Source: Stieleria tagensis (GTDB taxonomy: Bacteria; Planctomycetota; Planctomycetia; Pirellulales; Pirellulaceae). Taken from it: 64,000 nucleotides of DNA. The notes below the pieces were generated by a model. The model made no database searches and was not told where the DNA came from. It was given only the letters and a program-made list of their open reading frames with translations. Below, in pieces: positions 1 to 8,826 of the stretch (positions are counted from its first letter, which is position 1; each line of letters opens with the position of its first letter). The stretch covers positions 1-64,000 of the forward strand of contig NZ_JAMYFE010000021.1 in assembly GCF_024129865.1 (NCBI RefSeq). Reading direction: 5' to 3'. A program made the position numbers and the translations under genes.

Positions 1-100
1 GTTTAGCGCAACTTCAAAACTCACGCGTCGGGTTACCAAAAACCAAAGCCCCACGCGAAAGCGCAGCTTCAAAACTCACGTGTTAAGTGAGGGATAGAAA
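1..100. repeat. Dispersed intergenic repeat, copy 1
   Basis: Two direct copies of a unit starting with CTTCAAAACTCACG lie at 12 and 67, 55 bp apart. The unit continues with a CGTCGGGTTACC box and an ACGCGAAAGCGCA box. The same boxes recur near 1.2, 7.1, 15.8, 20.9, 24.5 and 51.0 kb, always outside genes. Here the second unit is incomplete. The stretch up to the recombinase stop (position 133) shows nothing else. Confidence 0.7.
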
Positions 101-132
101 AGGCAGGTTCGCACAAACTGCTGCGCTGTCGG

Positions 133-1086
133 TTACGCGCGGGGATGGTACTGTTGGTGGACGCGTTTGAGCCGGGAATGTTCGACGTGGGTATAAATCT
201 GTGTGGTTTGAATGCTGGCGTGGCCGAGCATCTCTTGGACTTGGCGCAGGTCCGCGCCGCCGGCCAACAGGTGGGTGGCAAAACTGTGACGCAGTGAGTG
301 CGGGCTGATTTTGGAATCGATGCCTGCGCGTTTCGCGTAGTGTTTGACTAGTCGCCACAGTTGGATGCGATCGAGCGCCCGACCGCTGCGGGAAAGAAAC
401 AGTTCCTCGGGGGCATGCGTGACTTTGGCTGCCAATTCGCCGCGCAGCTCCGACACGTAGCGATCGATCGCCGCGATGGCTTGAGAACCGATCGGCACCA
501 TTCGTTGTTTGCCGCCTTTGCCCGTGCATTTGAGAAACTTCTGGTCCAGCGACAGATTTCGAATCCGCAACGTACACACTTCGCTGGCACGACAGCCGGT
601 TGCATACAGCACCTCCAGCATCGCCACATCGCGCTGCCAGAACGAATCGGTTTTCCGGGGCGCCGCCAAGAACTCGTCGACTTGGCGTTGCGACAAAACC
701 CCCGGCATCCGCTGCCACATCTTTTGCGCCGCCAGCAACTCGGCCGGGTTGTCGACGACGGTGCCTTCGAGTTGCAGGTACTTAAAGAACGTGCGGACGG
801 CAACAATCCCCCGTGCGATCGATGCCGGGGCTAGACCTGAATCGTGCAGCGTCCCCATGAACTCCGTCAAATCGCCGACACGAAGCGCATCCAAGCCACG
901 CGTTCCCAGCCATTCAAAGAAATGGGTCAAATCACGTCCGTAGGCAACGATCGTGTTGTCCGCCAGATGACATTCACCACGCAAATAATTCAAGAATTCT
1001 TCACGGATCGAATCCACCGACTGCGATGGTTTGGCCACCGGGTCAGCCTGTTGCATCATCTGCAGTTTGGTACGTCGTTTTGCCAC
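133..1086 (-). CDS. xerD: Tyrosine recombinase XerC/XerD
   Basis: Site-specific tyrosine recombinase of 317 residues, the usual Xer length; family members resolve chromosome dimers at dif with FtsK. The N-terminal SAM-like DNA-binding domain spans roughly residues 22-110. The catalytic domain shows R166 (GCRASEV), K190 (GKGGK), H263 and R266 (HSLRH), H289 (LGHAS) and the nucleophile Y298 (QIYTH), so the active site is complete. The gene stands alone, with repeats on both sides and no phage genes, which favours a housekeeping Xer over an element integrase. XerC and XerD cannot be separated from this sequence alone, so the symbol is tentative. The ATG at 1086 gives an N-terminal extension of about 20 residues rich in K, R and Q. 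Confidence 0.9.
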   Translation of the reverse strand: MAKRRTKLQMMQQADPVAKPSQSVDSIREEFLNYLRGECHLADNTIVAYGRDLTHFFEWLGTRGLDALRVGDLTEFMGTLHDSGLAPASIARGIVAVRTFFKYLQLEGTVVDNPAELLAAQKMWQRMPGVLSQRQVDEFLAAPRKTDSFWQRDVAMLEVLYATGCRASEVCTLRIRNLSLDQKFLKCTGKGGKQRMVPIGSQAIAAIDRYVSELRGELAAKVTHAPEELFLSRSGRALDRIQLWRLVKHYAKRAGIDSKISPHSLRHSFATHLLAGGADLRQVQEMLGHASIQTTQIYTHVEHSRLKRVHQQYHPRA

Positions 1087-1840
1087 GAATCAGAAAGTCC
1101 GGTTTGAAGTGTTGTCACGACAGGTATTAACGACGTTCCGCTGCCGCCGAGCGTTTTGAAGATTCGAGTTTATCGCAACCCGACGCGTCAGCGAGGGATT
1201 TAGCCGGTTGACGGGATCCCTCGCTGACGCGTCGGGTTACCCTTCCCACGCAAATTTTACCTTCGAAGATTAAACCAACAGGCCGCGGGGCGGGAGAGTG
1301 AATCGCTCTAAGCGAAAACTTCACAACGCGTTGCGAATTGCCGCGTCCGCTGGGTGACCCGCAGCGATCCGTCTTCGTTTCGTCGGCATCGCCGATGGAT
1401 ACACTTGGCGGACCATCGTGATTTCATCGACCAGGGCGTCGTTTTTGGGACTCACGTTAACGGTCGCAACGATTCTGAGCGTTGGGCGTCTGCGGTCACC
1501 GACAGCAAACCACCTGGTGAGACTCTGTGCACCTCCCCCGGTGCAATCCAGTTGACGGGAGGTCTCAATTGGTTGTTGCTACCCCACGTTTCTACTAGCA
1601 TAAATCGCGTTTCTCATTGCATTGCATTCCCCAGCCGCAGCCGGCTTGCCCTTGGTTCGTTTCGATGATCTAGAATCTGGGTACAGGACCGGATCGTTGA
1701 CGAATCGTCCTATTTGTGGCCGTTGGCCGGGCGACAGGGGTCACTTGCCTACTCTTCTATTTGCTGCGTTTGTCCAGTCCGCCGACGCATGCGAATTTTC
1801 GGAACCATCGCGGACCAAACAACAGTGAGTTGAGTTGATC
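1087..1840. other. 754-bp intergenic region
   Basis: Region between the divergent xerD and sulfatase genes. It holds palindromic repeat copy 2 (1177-1238). The rest contains short open frames, for example 1354-1668, with no recognisable protein features. A TAGAAT hexamer at 1672-1677 could be a -10 box, but no convincing -35 sits at the right spacing. I see no RNA gene here. Confidence 0.5.
1177..1238. repeat. Dispersed palindromic repeat, copy 2 (perfect hairpin)
   Basis: Two perfectly complementary 23-bp arms, 1177-1199 and 1216-1238, flank a 16-nt loop. Each arm carries the family boxes AACCCGACGCGTCAGCG and GAGGGAT. A GTTTTGAAG box at 1153-1161 lies to the left, as in the other copies. 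This is the best-preserved inner palindrome of the family. Confidence 0.85.
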
Positions 1841-3469
1841 ATGAGACGTTCAAGACGACTCGGTGGCTGGCGGGGCACCTGTGCTCTTGCTCTGGCGATC
1901 GTGTGCAGCAGCTTTTGCGCGACCGGCGTGTCGGCGCAAGACAAATCGGACGATGCGTCCAAGGCGAAGAAGCCAAATATTTTGGTGATCTTTGGCGACG
2001 ACGTCGGCCAATCAAACATCAGCACGTACACCCGTGGACTGCCTGGCTACGACACTCCGAACATCGATCGGATTGCAAACGAAGGCATGATCTTCACTGA
2101 TTATTATGCAGAGAACAGTTGCACGGCAGGACGTTCGACGTTCATCACCGGTCAGAGTTGCCTGCGCACCGGTTTGTCAAAAGTGGGTATGCCCGGCGCA
2201 CCGGTTGGCTTGCAAAAAGGTGACATCACGATCGCCCAAGCGCTGAAGTCGCTCGGCTATGCGACCGGTCAATTCGGCAAGAACCACCTCGGTGACCGCG
2301 ATGAGTATCTGCCGACGAACCACGGCTTTGATGAATTCTTTGGCAACCTATACCACCTCAATGCCGAAGAAGAGCCCGAGCGTCCCTACTGGCCAAAGAA
2401 CAACCCCGAGTTTCTGAAGGCCTACAATCCTCGTGGCGTCATCAAGAGTTCGGCTGATGGAAAAATCACCGACACCGGTCCGCTGAACCGCAAGCGGATG
2501 GAAACGATCGATGACGAAACCACCAGCGCCTGCATGGATTTCATCGAACGACAAACCAAAGCTGAAAAGCCATTTTTCGTGTGGATGAATTTCACCCGCA
2601 TGCACATCTTCACGCACGTGCGTGAATCGATGCGCGGTCAAAGCGGAATGCAAGGCAACGAGTATGCCGACGGCATGATCGAAATGGATCTGAACGTTGG
2701 CAAGCTGCTGAAGCAACTCGAGGACCTTGGCATCGACAAGGACACGATTGTGATTTACAGCACGGACAACGGTCCCAACCTGTTCACTTGGCCCGACGCT
2801 GCCACGACGCCCTTCCGATCGGAAAAAGACACCTGCTACGAAGGTGCATTTCGAGTCCCAGCGATGGTCCGTTGGCCTGGGAAAATTTCCGCGGGCAGAG
2901 TCGGAAACGGAATTGTTTCCGGCTTGGACTGGTTCCCAACTCTGTTGGCCGCCGCCGGTGACACCACGGTCAAAGACCGTCTGTTGAAAGGGTGGCAACC
3001 CGAGGGAAGCCAAACCACGTTCAAAAATCACTTGGACGGATACAACCAACTGGATTACATCACAGGCAAGTCGGACAAGAGTGCCCGCAACGAGTTTTAC
3101 TACTTCAATGATGATGGCGACTTGGTCGCCATGCGTTTTGGAGACTGGAAGCTGATTTTCCAGGAGCAGCGTCAACAAGGGCAGCTCGACATTTGGGCCA
3201 ATCCCTTTACCTCGTTGCGTCTGCCGAAAATGTTTAATCTGCGAATGGACCCCTACGAGCACGCCGAAATTTCCGGCAGCGGTTACGACCAATGGCGGAC
3301 TGAAAACGTCTACTTGACCGCCGAAGGTGTCACCAAAGCCGCCGCGTTCCTGCAGACCTTCGTCGATTATCCACCGAGCCAGCGACCCGCGAGTTTTGGA
3401 ATCGACCAGATCCGCGAGAAGGTCGACGAAAAGATCGACGAGTCGTTCAAGAAACGCGGACTTGAATAG
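1841..3469 (+). CDS. Secreted arylsulfatase (formylglycine type)
   Basis: Family S1 sulfatase of about 542 residues with an N-terminal signal peptide (hydrophobic stretch LALAIVCSSFCATGVSA). After export it would hydrolyse sulfate esters, probably on marine polysaccharides. NILVIFGDD carries the metal-binding Asp pair (about 53-54). The formylglycine site is CTAGR at 94-98, which fits C-x-(P/A)-x-R but uses the rarer Ala where most have Pro. A later STDNG motif is also metal-binding in the family. The ATG at 1841 was preferred to an in-frame TTG at 1835. The next gene starts 12 bp downstream, suggesting cotranscription. The substrate cannot be told from the sequence. Confidence 0.9.
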   Translation: MRRSRRLGGWRGTCALALAIVCSSFCATGVSAQDKSDDASKAKKPNILVIFGDDVGQSNISTYTRGLPGYDTPNIDRIANEGMIFTDYYAENSCTAGRSTFITGQSCLRTGLSKVGMPGAPVGLQKGDITIAQALKSLGYATGQFGKNHLGDRDEYLPTNHGFDEFFGNLYHLNAEEEPERPYWPKNNPEFLKAYNPRGVIKSSADGKITDTGPLNRKRMETIDDETTSACMDFIERQTKAEKPFFVWMNFTRMHIFTHVRESMRGQSGMQGNEYADGMIEMDLNVGKLLKQLEDLGIDKDTIVIYSTDNGPNLFTWPDAATTPFRSEKDTCYEGAFRVPAMVRWPGKISAGRVGNGIVSGLDWFPTLLAAAGDTTVKDRLLKGWQPEGSQTTFKNHLDGYNQLDYITGKSDKSARNEFYYFNDDGDLVAMRFGDWKLIFQEQRQQGQLDIWANPFTSLRLPKMFNLRMDPYEHAEISGSGYDQWRTENVYLTAEGVTKAAAFLQTFVDYPPSQRPASFGIDQIREKVDEKIDESFKKRGLE

Positions 3470-3481
3470 TAAGACCGCAGA

Positions 3482-6085
3482 ATGACCCGACGGTCAAAGA
3501 CCAAGCGATCGAGCGCGCCCGGTGTCCGCACCCGGCGCGCTCCAGAATCAACACGCAGCAAGATCGAGCAACCTGTGTCGACGCAGGAGCGTGCTGCGAC
3601 CGAACCTGCAAACCTGTGGGCGCTACCGCTACTGTTGGCATCGGGCTGCGCATCGTTGGTGTACCAGGTCGTTTGGGTCAAACAACTTTCGCTGGTGGTT
3701 GGCGTTGATGTTCATGCGGTGACAACCGCGGTCAGCGCATTCTTTGCCGGACTGGCCATCGGCAGCTATTACTTCGGCCGACGTGCCGATCGGTTGATGC
3801 GTCCACTGCGTTTGTATGCACTGGTCGAAATCGGGATCGCCGTGTTCGGCATCGCGACTACCTTGCTACTTAGCCACGCCGCACCGTGGTTTGTGTGGCT
3901 GGAAACCCACTTCGGTTTCATCGCCTGGGCACTGCCGTTCGTGCTGGTCGGTTTGCCTGCGGTGCTGATGGGCGGGACGGTACCGATCATCATGCGAGTG
4001 CTGGCCCCCGATGACCAGCGTGTAGCAGGCACCGGCGGTCGTTTGTACGCAGCGAACACTTGCGGAGCGATCGGGGGCGCCTTGCTGGCTCCGTTTGGGT
4101 TGATCCCGCTGTTCGGCGTTCGCGGAGCGGGATTCACAGCGGCTGCCATCAATGTACTGGTGGCGGTTGTGGCGTTCGCCATCGCCCGCCGTAGCGATGC
4201 CAGTCAGTCGCGAGAATCGATCGTCCAGCCGACTGCTGACGTCGACCGCAATGGATTTGCATTGGCGCTGTATTTTCTGGTCGGCGGTTTGGCACTGGGT
4301 TATGAAGTGATTTGGTCGCAGTCGATCGTGCAGTGGACCAGCACCCGCAGCTTTGCCTTTGCCGTCGTGTTGGCAACCTATCTGTTCGGTTTGGTGCTGG
4401 GCAGCGCGTGGTTTGCCCGCCGCGGTCGTCGCCCCAGCGATCCTTGGGGCGAATTCGGATTGTTGATCGTTGGCGTCGGCCTGGCCGCTCTATTGGGAAT
4501 GATATTCACGGGGGATTGGCTGTCGTCCCTGCAGATTCAAGTCGCCACTTGGGTATTCAACGCGACACAATCGGAATCGCTGTCGATGGCATCGCGGTTT
4601 GCCACTGCCGCGGGCTGGATCGTACTGGTTCCCACGTTTCTGTTGGGGGCCGCGTTTCCGGCGATTTTGCGTTTGACAGTCAAAGCAGAAAGCGCCGGGC
4701 GAGACACCGGTCTGGTGCTGGCGTTCAACACCGTCGGTGGAATTGTCGGCACCGCACTGACGGGATTTGTGCTGGTGCCTTCGCTGGGTCTGGAGCGTAG
4801 CTTGGCGTTGATCTCGGCGGTTGCCGCGATGGTGGGAATCGCCGCGGTGACCAAGGGGGCTTCGACGACCCGGTGGATGCGCTGGGCGACGTACGTGGCC
4901 GGTGGATTGGTGATTCTGTTGGGCATCACGTTGCGTGCCGATCACCTGGCACAATTACTTGCAACAGCACGCAACGGCGAACTGGTGTTTTGTGAATCAA
5001 GCGCTAGCGGAACCGTGGCCATCATCCAACAGAAATCAGGAGTCAATCGCTTTCGCCGATTGTACATTCAGGGCGTTTCCAATTCCGGCGATTCAATGAC
5101 GTCGCTGCGCTACATGCGTCTGCAGGCACTGCTGCCGCTGATGATTCACCGCGGTCAGCCACGCGATGCGTTGGTGATCGGTCTGGGCACCGGCATCACC
5201 ACCGGCAGCCTGCTACGGTACCCGGGACTGAAGCATCGCGTTTGCGCCGAACTGTTACCGGCGGTGATCGAGGGTGCGTCACGGTTCGAAGGCAACTACA
5301 ACGTGACCACTGACCCACGCGTCGAGATTCGATTGCGTGACGGCCGTCGCGAATTGCTCCGAAGCGATGATCGCTACGACCTGATCACATTGGAACCGCC
5401 ACCGCCGTCTGCCGCTGGCGTGGTCAATTTGTACTCGCGAGATTTTTACCAGCTAAGCGCGAAACGATTGAACCCCAGCGGCTTGGTCGCCCAGTGGTTG
5501 CCGTTGCCCACCCAGACCGATCTGGACACCCGGTCATTGGTTCGCAGCTTTCTAGATGTCTTTCCGCATGCCAACCTGTGGACGACCGAGTTGCACGAGA
5601 TGCTGTTGGTCGGCTCGCTGGACCCGATCGAAATCGACGCGGACACGATTGCCGAGCGATTTAATCAACCAGAAGTCGCTGAAACGCTGGGTGAAGTCGG
5701 GATCGCATCACCGGCCGCACTGCTGGCAACTTGGGTGACCGACCGGGCGGGATTGGAACGCTATGCCGCCGATGCGCTGCCCACCACCGATGATCGACCA
5801 CGGATCGAATACGGCGACTGGGTGATGCCGGGCCAATTCATTCCAACGCTGCAGGCATTGAACGAACTTTACACACCACCCCCGCTGAGCGTCCCAGATC
5901 CGGAACTGCAAATCGCCATTGCCGAGGAGCGAGACAGGCTGTTGGCCTTCTACGAGGCGGGGATTTACGCCTATCACGGCGATCGACTACGATGGAACCA
6001 AACCATTACGTGGCTGCTTGAGAAGGACCCCCGGAATCCTTACTACCGTTGGTTCGTCCAGGGAACAGGAACAAAATCATTATGA
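3482..6085 (+). CDS. MFS-like membrane protein fused to spermidine-synthase-like domain
   Basis: Protein of 867 residues. After a basic N-terminus of about 40 residues come roughly 13 hydrophobic segments (about 42-480), then a soluble SAM-binding domain. The nucleotide-binding glycine motif VIGLGTGITTG lies near residue 565. Where spermidine synthases carry the catalytic D-x-x-D, this protein reads LEPPPPSAAG near 637-646, so both aspartates are lost. Aminopropyl transfer is therefore doubtful, though SAM or decarboxylated-SAM binding remains possible. Fused MFS/spermidine synthase proteins of this kind are common in planctomycetes and have no settled function. The stop overlaps the moxR start (ATGA), implying translational coupling. 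Confidence 0.8.
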   Translation: MTRRSKTKRSSAPGVRTRRAPESTRSKIEQPVSTQERAATEPANLWALPLLLASGCASLVYQVVWVKQLSLVVGVDVHAVTTAVSAFFAGLAIGSYYFGRRADRLMRPLRLYALVEIGIAVFGIATTLLLSHAAPWFVWLETHFGFIAWALPFVLVGLPAVLMGGTVPIIMRVLAPDDQRVAGTGGRLYAANTCGAIGGALLAPFGLIPLFGVRGAGFTAAAINVLVAVVAFAIARRSDASQSRESIVQPTADVDRNGFALALYFLVGGLALGYEVIWSQSIVQWTSTRSFAFAVVLATYLFGLVLGSAWFARRGRRPSDPWGEFGLLIVGVGLAALLGMIFTGDWLSSLQIQVATWVFNATQSESLSMASRFATAAGWIVLVPTFLLGAAFPAILRLTVKAESAGRDTGLVLAFNTVGGIVGTALTGFVLVPSLGLERSLALISAVAAMVGIAAVTKGASTTRWMRWATYVAGGLVILLGITLRADHLAQLLATARNGELVFCESSASGTVAIIQQKSGVNRFRRLYIQGVSNSGDSMTSLRYMRLQALLPLMIHRGQPRDALVIGLGTGITTGSLLRYPGLKHRVCAELLPAVIEGASRFEGNYNVTTDPRVEIRLRDGRRELLRSDDRYDLITLEPPPPSAAGVVNLYSRDFYQLSAKRLNPSGLVAQWLPLPTQTDLDTRSLVRSFLDVFPHANLWTTELHEMLLVGSLDPIEIDADTIAERFNQPEVAETLGEVGIASPAALLATWVTDRAGLERYAADALPTTDDRPRIEYGDWVMPGQFIPTLQALNELYTPPPLSVPDPELQIAIAEERDRLLAFYEAGIYAYHGDRLRWNQTITWLLEKDPRNPYYRWFVQGTGTKSL

Positions 6086-7050
6086 CCATCCACGAACAAA
6101 TCCTTGATCTCAAGCAGCGCATCGCTGCGGCCGTGATCGGCCAAGAAGATGTCATTGATCAACTGTTGATCGCACTCTTGGCCAATGGTCACGTGTTGCT
6201 CGAAGGTCTGCCGGGACTGGCCAAGACGCGAACCATCAAGACGCTTGCGCAACATTTGCAAAGCGAGTTCCGCCGCATTCAGTTCACACCCGATCTGCTG
6301 CCGAGCGACATCACCGGGACAGAAATCTACACCGGCGAAGCGGGTGGCGGGACGTTTGAATTCCAACCCGGTCCGATCTTCGGCAACCTGGTGCTAGCCG
6401 ATGAAATCAACCGCGCCCCGGCCAAAGCTCAATCCGCGCTATTGGAAGCGATGGAGGAACGGCAGGTCACCGTCGCCGGCAAAACGCACGCGCTGCCACA
6501 ATTGTTTCTTGTTTTGGCCACCCAAAACCCGATCGAACAAGAGGGCACCTATCCGTTGCCCGAGGCGCAGATGGATCGTTTTTTATTACACGTCTTTGTT
6601 GATTACTCCAGCGATCAAGACGAACAAAAAATCCTGCAGTTGGTCCGTTCCGAAGACGCCGGCGGGACGCCGCACGATGACAACAAGATCCCTGAACAAA
6701 CGGTGTTCGAAGCGCGTCAGCAGGTGCTCGGTGTTCAAGTCGCCGACGCGCTCGAGCGTTACATCGTGGCACTCGTCGCAGCCACCCGCCGCCCAGCCGA
6801 CTATCCGCAATCACAGTTGTCGCAGTGGATTCGGGTCGGCGCCAGCCCACGTGGTACACTCGCACTGGACCGTGGTGCCCGGGCAAACGCTTGGCTGGCC
6901 GGTCGCGACACAGCCACGCCGGACGATGTCAAAGCCGTCGTGCACTCCTGTCTGCGGCATCGGTTGATGTTGACCTACGAGGCCGAAGCGGACGGCATTA
7001 CCAAAGACGTTGTCCTGGACGAAATCATTAAACAAGTCGCCGTGCCTTAA
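6082..7050 (+). CDS. moxR: MoxR-family AAA+ ATPase
   Basis: AAA_3 ATPase of 322 residues that would act as a chaperone-like activator for the VWA proteins encoded downstream. Walker A reads GLPGLAKT, Walker B LADEINRAPAK, sensor region LATQNPIEQEGTYPLPEAQMDRF. These are all standard for MoxR. The start is the ATG in the ATGA overlap with the preceding gene; an in-frame TTG further upstream would lie inside that gene. The order moxR, DUF58, DUF4381, batA/B, TPR, batD is the classical Bat operon. Here a 265-bp gap with a palindromic repeat separates moxR from the rest. Confidence 0.93.
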   Translation: MTIHEQILDLKQRIAAAVIGQEDVIDQLLIALLANGHVLLEGLPGLAKTRTIKTLAQHLQSEFRRIQFTPDLLPSDITGTEIYTGEAGGGTFEFQPGPIFGNLVLADEINRAPAKAQSALLEAMEERQVTVAGKTHALPQLFLVLATQNPIEQEGTYPLPEAQMDRFLLHVFVDYSSDQDEQKILQLVRSEDAGGTPHDDNKIPEQTVFEARQQVLGVQVADALERYIVALVAATRRPADYPQSQLSQWIRVGASPRGTLALDRGARANAWLAGRDTATPDDVKAVVHSCLRHRLMLTYEAEADGITKDVVLDEIIKQVAVP

Positions 7051-7104
7051 TTAAGTCTGCCCCTGCCAGCAAGCGAATTGGCAATTGAATCACCCAGTGC
7101 GAGA

Positions 7105-7194
7105 GTTTTGAAGCCAGCCGCTTTATGGTAACCCGAAGCGTGAGCGAGGGATTTAAGGTGTTAATGGGGTCCCTCGCTGACGCTTCGGGTTACC
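7105..7194. repeat. Dispersed palindromic repeat, copy 3, inside the Bat operon
   Basis: Arms 7127-7151 and 7170-7194 are complementary over 25 bp with one mismatch. The family GTTTTGAAG box lies at 7105-7113. The sequence then continues with the family CCAAAAAACCAATGCC stretch. It sits between moxR and the DUF58 gene, where most Bat operons are tightly packed. The transcript would carry a strong hairpin here; there is no T-tract, so it is not an obvious intrinsic terminator. Confidence 0.8.
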
Positions 7195-7315
7195 AAAAAA
7201 CCAATGCCACACTCGACACCGCAATTTCCAGTAGCGCGAGCAACGGACACGAGTGATTCACTCGCTCACGCGTCGCACTCCTCGCTCCTAACGCCCCCTT
7301 ATAGAAGCAGCGATC

Positions 7316-8266
7316 ATGAAGCCTGACGATCCGGCAATTGCTTCTGCCGCTCCCGGTGTTTACGCCCAGTTGAGTGATCTGATTCGTTTGCGTGCACACG
7401 CTCGCGGGTTCAGTTTTCTGCCGCGACAGCCGCTGCATTCTGTTCTGGCCGGCCAACATGCCTCGCGGTTGCGTGGTCGTGGATTGGATTTTGAGGAAAT
7501 TCGGCGCTACCAGGTGGGGGATGACATCCGACAAATCGATTGGAAGGTGACGGCGCGGACCCGCAAGACGCACAGTCGTGTTTACACCGAAGAACGTGAA
7601 CGGACCACGTTGTTGTTGGTCGATCAACGGATCAGCATGTTCTTTGGCAGTGTCAAAAACATGAAATCCGTGACCGCCGCCCAAGCCGCAGCGCTGGGCG
7701 CCTGGCGCGTGTTGGCGCAAAAGGACCGTGTCGGGGCGTTGGTGTTCAATGATTCCACCATCGAGGAAATTCGGCCGCGACGCAGCGAGTCCACGGTGCT
7801 GCAAATCTTTCATCACATCATTCAGCAGAATCATGCACTTTCGGTGGACTCCGATGCGCGTGCCAATCCGGAAATGTTCAATGAGGTGCTGCGTCGTGCC
7901 GACCGACTGACCAAACACGATTGCCTGGTTTGTATCATTAGCGATGGATCGGGCCAGAACGAAGAAACACGACACTTACTAACGCGAATCGCCCAGCACA
8001 ATGACGTATTGTTCGCGTTCGTACACGATCCTTTGGAAGCACAATTGCCCAGCGCTGGCACGTTGGTGTTCGGCGATGGACAGCAGCAGTTGGAAGTGAA
8101 TACGAACAGCCGCGATCTGCACGATGGTTTTCAAGCCGATTTTGCCGCCCAGCGTGCCGCCGGGCGCAAGTTCTTGTTGCAGCGTGAAACGCCCGTCATT
8201 CCATTGAGCACCGCCGAGGACGTGAGCCAACAGATCCGCCGTCAGTTGGGAGCACGAATCCGATGA
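7316..8266 (+). CDS. DUF58 domain protein (Bat operon)
   Basis: Protein of 316 residues. The DUF58 signature GRGLDFEEIRRYQVGDDIRQIDWKVTART is split here as GLDFEEIRRYQVGDD then IRQIDWKVTAR, near residues 57-82. The C-terminal half has a VWA-like fold, with LLLVDQRISM in place of the MIDAS D-x-S-x-S, so metal binding is probably lost. It lies between moxR and the VWA genes, as in other Bat operons, and its stop overlaps the next start by 4 bp. It has no signal peptide. The molecular role of DUF58 proteins is not established. Confidence 0.88.
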   Translation: MKPDDPAIASAAPGVYAQLSDLIRLRAHARGFSFLPRQPLHSVLAGQHASRLRGRGLDFEEIRRYQVGDDIRQIDWKVTARTRKTHSRVYTEERERTTLLLVDQRISMFFGSVKNMKSVTAAQAAALGAWRVLAQKDRVGALVFNDSTIEEIRPRRSESTVLQIFHHIIQQNHALSVDSDARANPEMFNEVLRRADRLTKHDCLVCIISDGSGQNEETRHLLTRIAQHNDVLFAFVHDPLEAQLPSAGTLVFGDGQQQLEVNTNSRDLHDGFQADFAAQRAAGRKFLLQRETPVIPLSTAEDVSQQIRRQLGARIR

Positions 8267-8826
8267 AAACGGACGCAACAAGTTTAGACAAGTTGCATGA
8301 CATCATCGTTCCCGCTCCCGTTCCCTGGTGGCCGCCGGCACCGGGTTGGTACTGGGTGTTGGGGTTCACCCTGGTTGCTCTGTTGGCATTGCTGCTGCGG
8401 TGGCTGATTCACTGGCAGCAAAATCGCTATCGTCGCGAGGCACTGGCGGTGCTGTCCGAGCAAGTGTCGCTGTTGGCCAAGTCCGATCAATCAACGGACC
8501 GCCGCGCCGCATCGTTGCTGACGCTTGCCGAGCTGCTAAAGCGAACCGCCGTGACCGCCTTCCCCCGTGATCGGGTCGCCACATTGACCGGGCGACAATG
8601 GTTCGAGTTTTTGGATCAAACCGGTCGCGGCACAAGTTTTGTCGGTGGAGCCGGTGCCCGTTTGGAGGATGCCGTCTACCGACCCCAGACCGCGAACGAT
8701 CTGACGACAGATCAACTGCATGAATTGACTGAAATGATTCGCCGTTGGATCGACACCCATCAAACAGAGAGTGAAACGACCGCGCGGACATTGCCACCGA
8801 CGGAAGCGATGACATCGTCATGCTAA
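8263..8826 (+). CDS. DUF4381 membrane protein (Bat operon)
   Basis: Protein of 187 residues with the DUF4381 opening LHDIIVPAPVPWWPPAPGW, followed by one transmembrane segment at about 31-48 and a charged cytoplasmic domain. This family occurs between DUF58 and batA in many moxR/Bat loci. The ATG overlaps the DUF58 stop as ATGA, and the 3' end overlaps the next gene by 7 bp. It is probably a membrane partner of the VWA proteins; no enzymatic motif is visible. Confidence 0.85.
   Translation: MKTDATSLDKLHDIIVPAPVPWWPPAPGWYWVLGFTLVALLALLLRWLIHWQQNRYRREALAVLSEQVSLLAKSDQSTDRRAASLLTLAELLKRTAVTAFPRDRVATLTGRQWFEFLDQTGRGTSFVGGAGARLEDAVYRPQTANDLTTDQLHELTEMIRRWIDTHQTESETTARTLPPTEAMTSSC

Noticed and set aside
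133-1086. Integrase of a mobile island or prophage
   Set aside because: No att-like direct repeats, phage genes or tRNA next to it; length and motifs fit a chromosomal Xer recombinase.
1354-1668. 104-codon rightward frame in the xerD-sulfatase gap
   Set aside because: No ribosome site, no domain, unusual composition and no continuation; most likely random in a repeat-rich gap.
2348-3292. 314-codon leftward frame inside the first sulfatase
   Set aside because: Shadow of a strongly coding region on the other strand; no protein motif of its own.
7127-7194. Intrinsic terminator after moxR
   Set aside because: The stem is strong, but no T-run follows and the same sequence recurs elsewhere as a dispersed repeat, so it is listed as a repeat.
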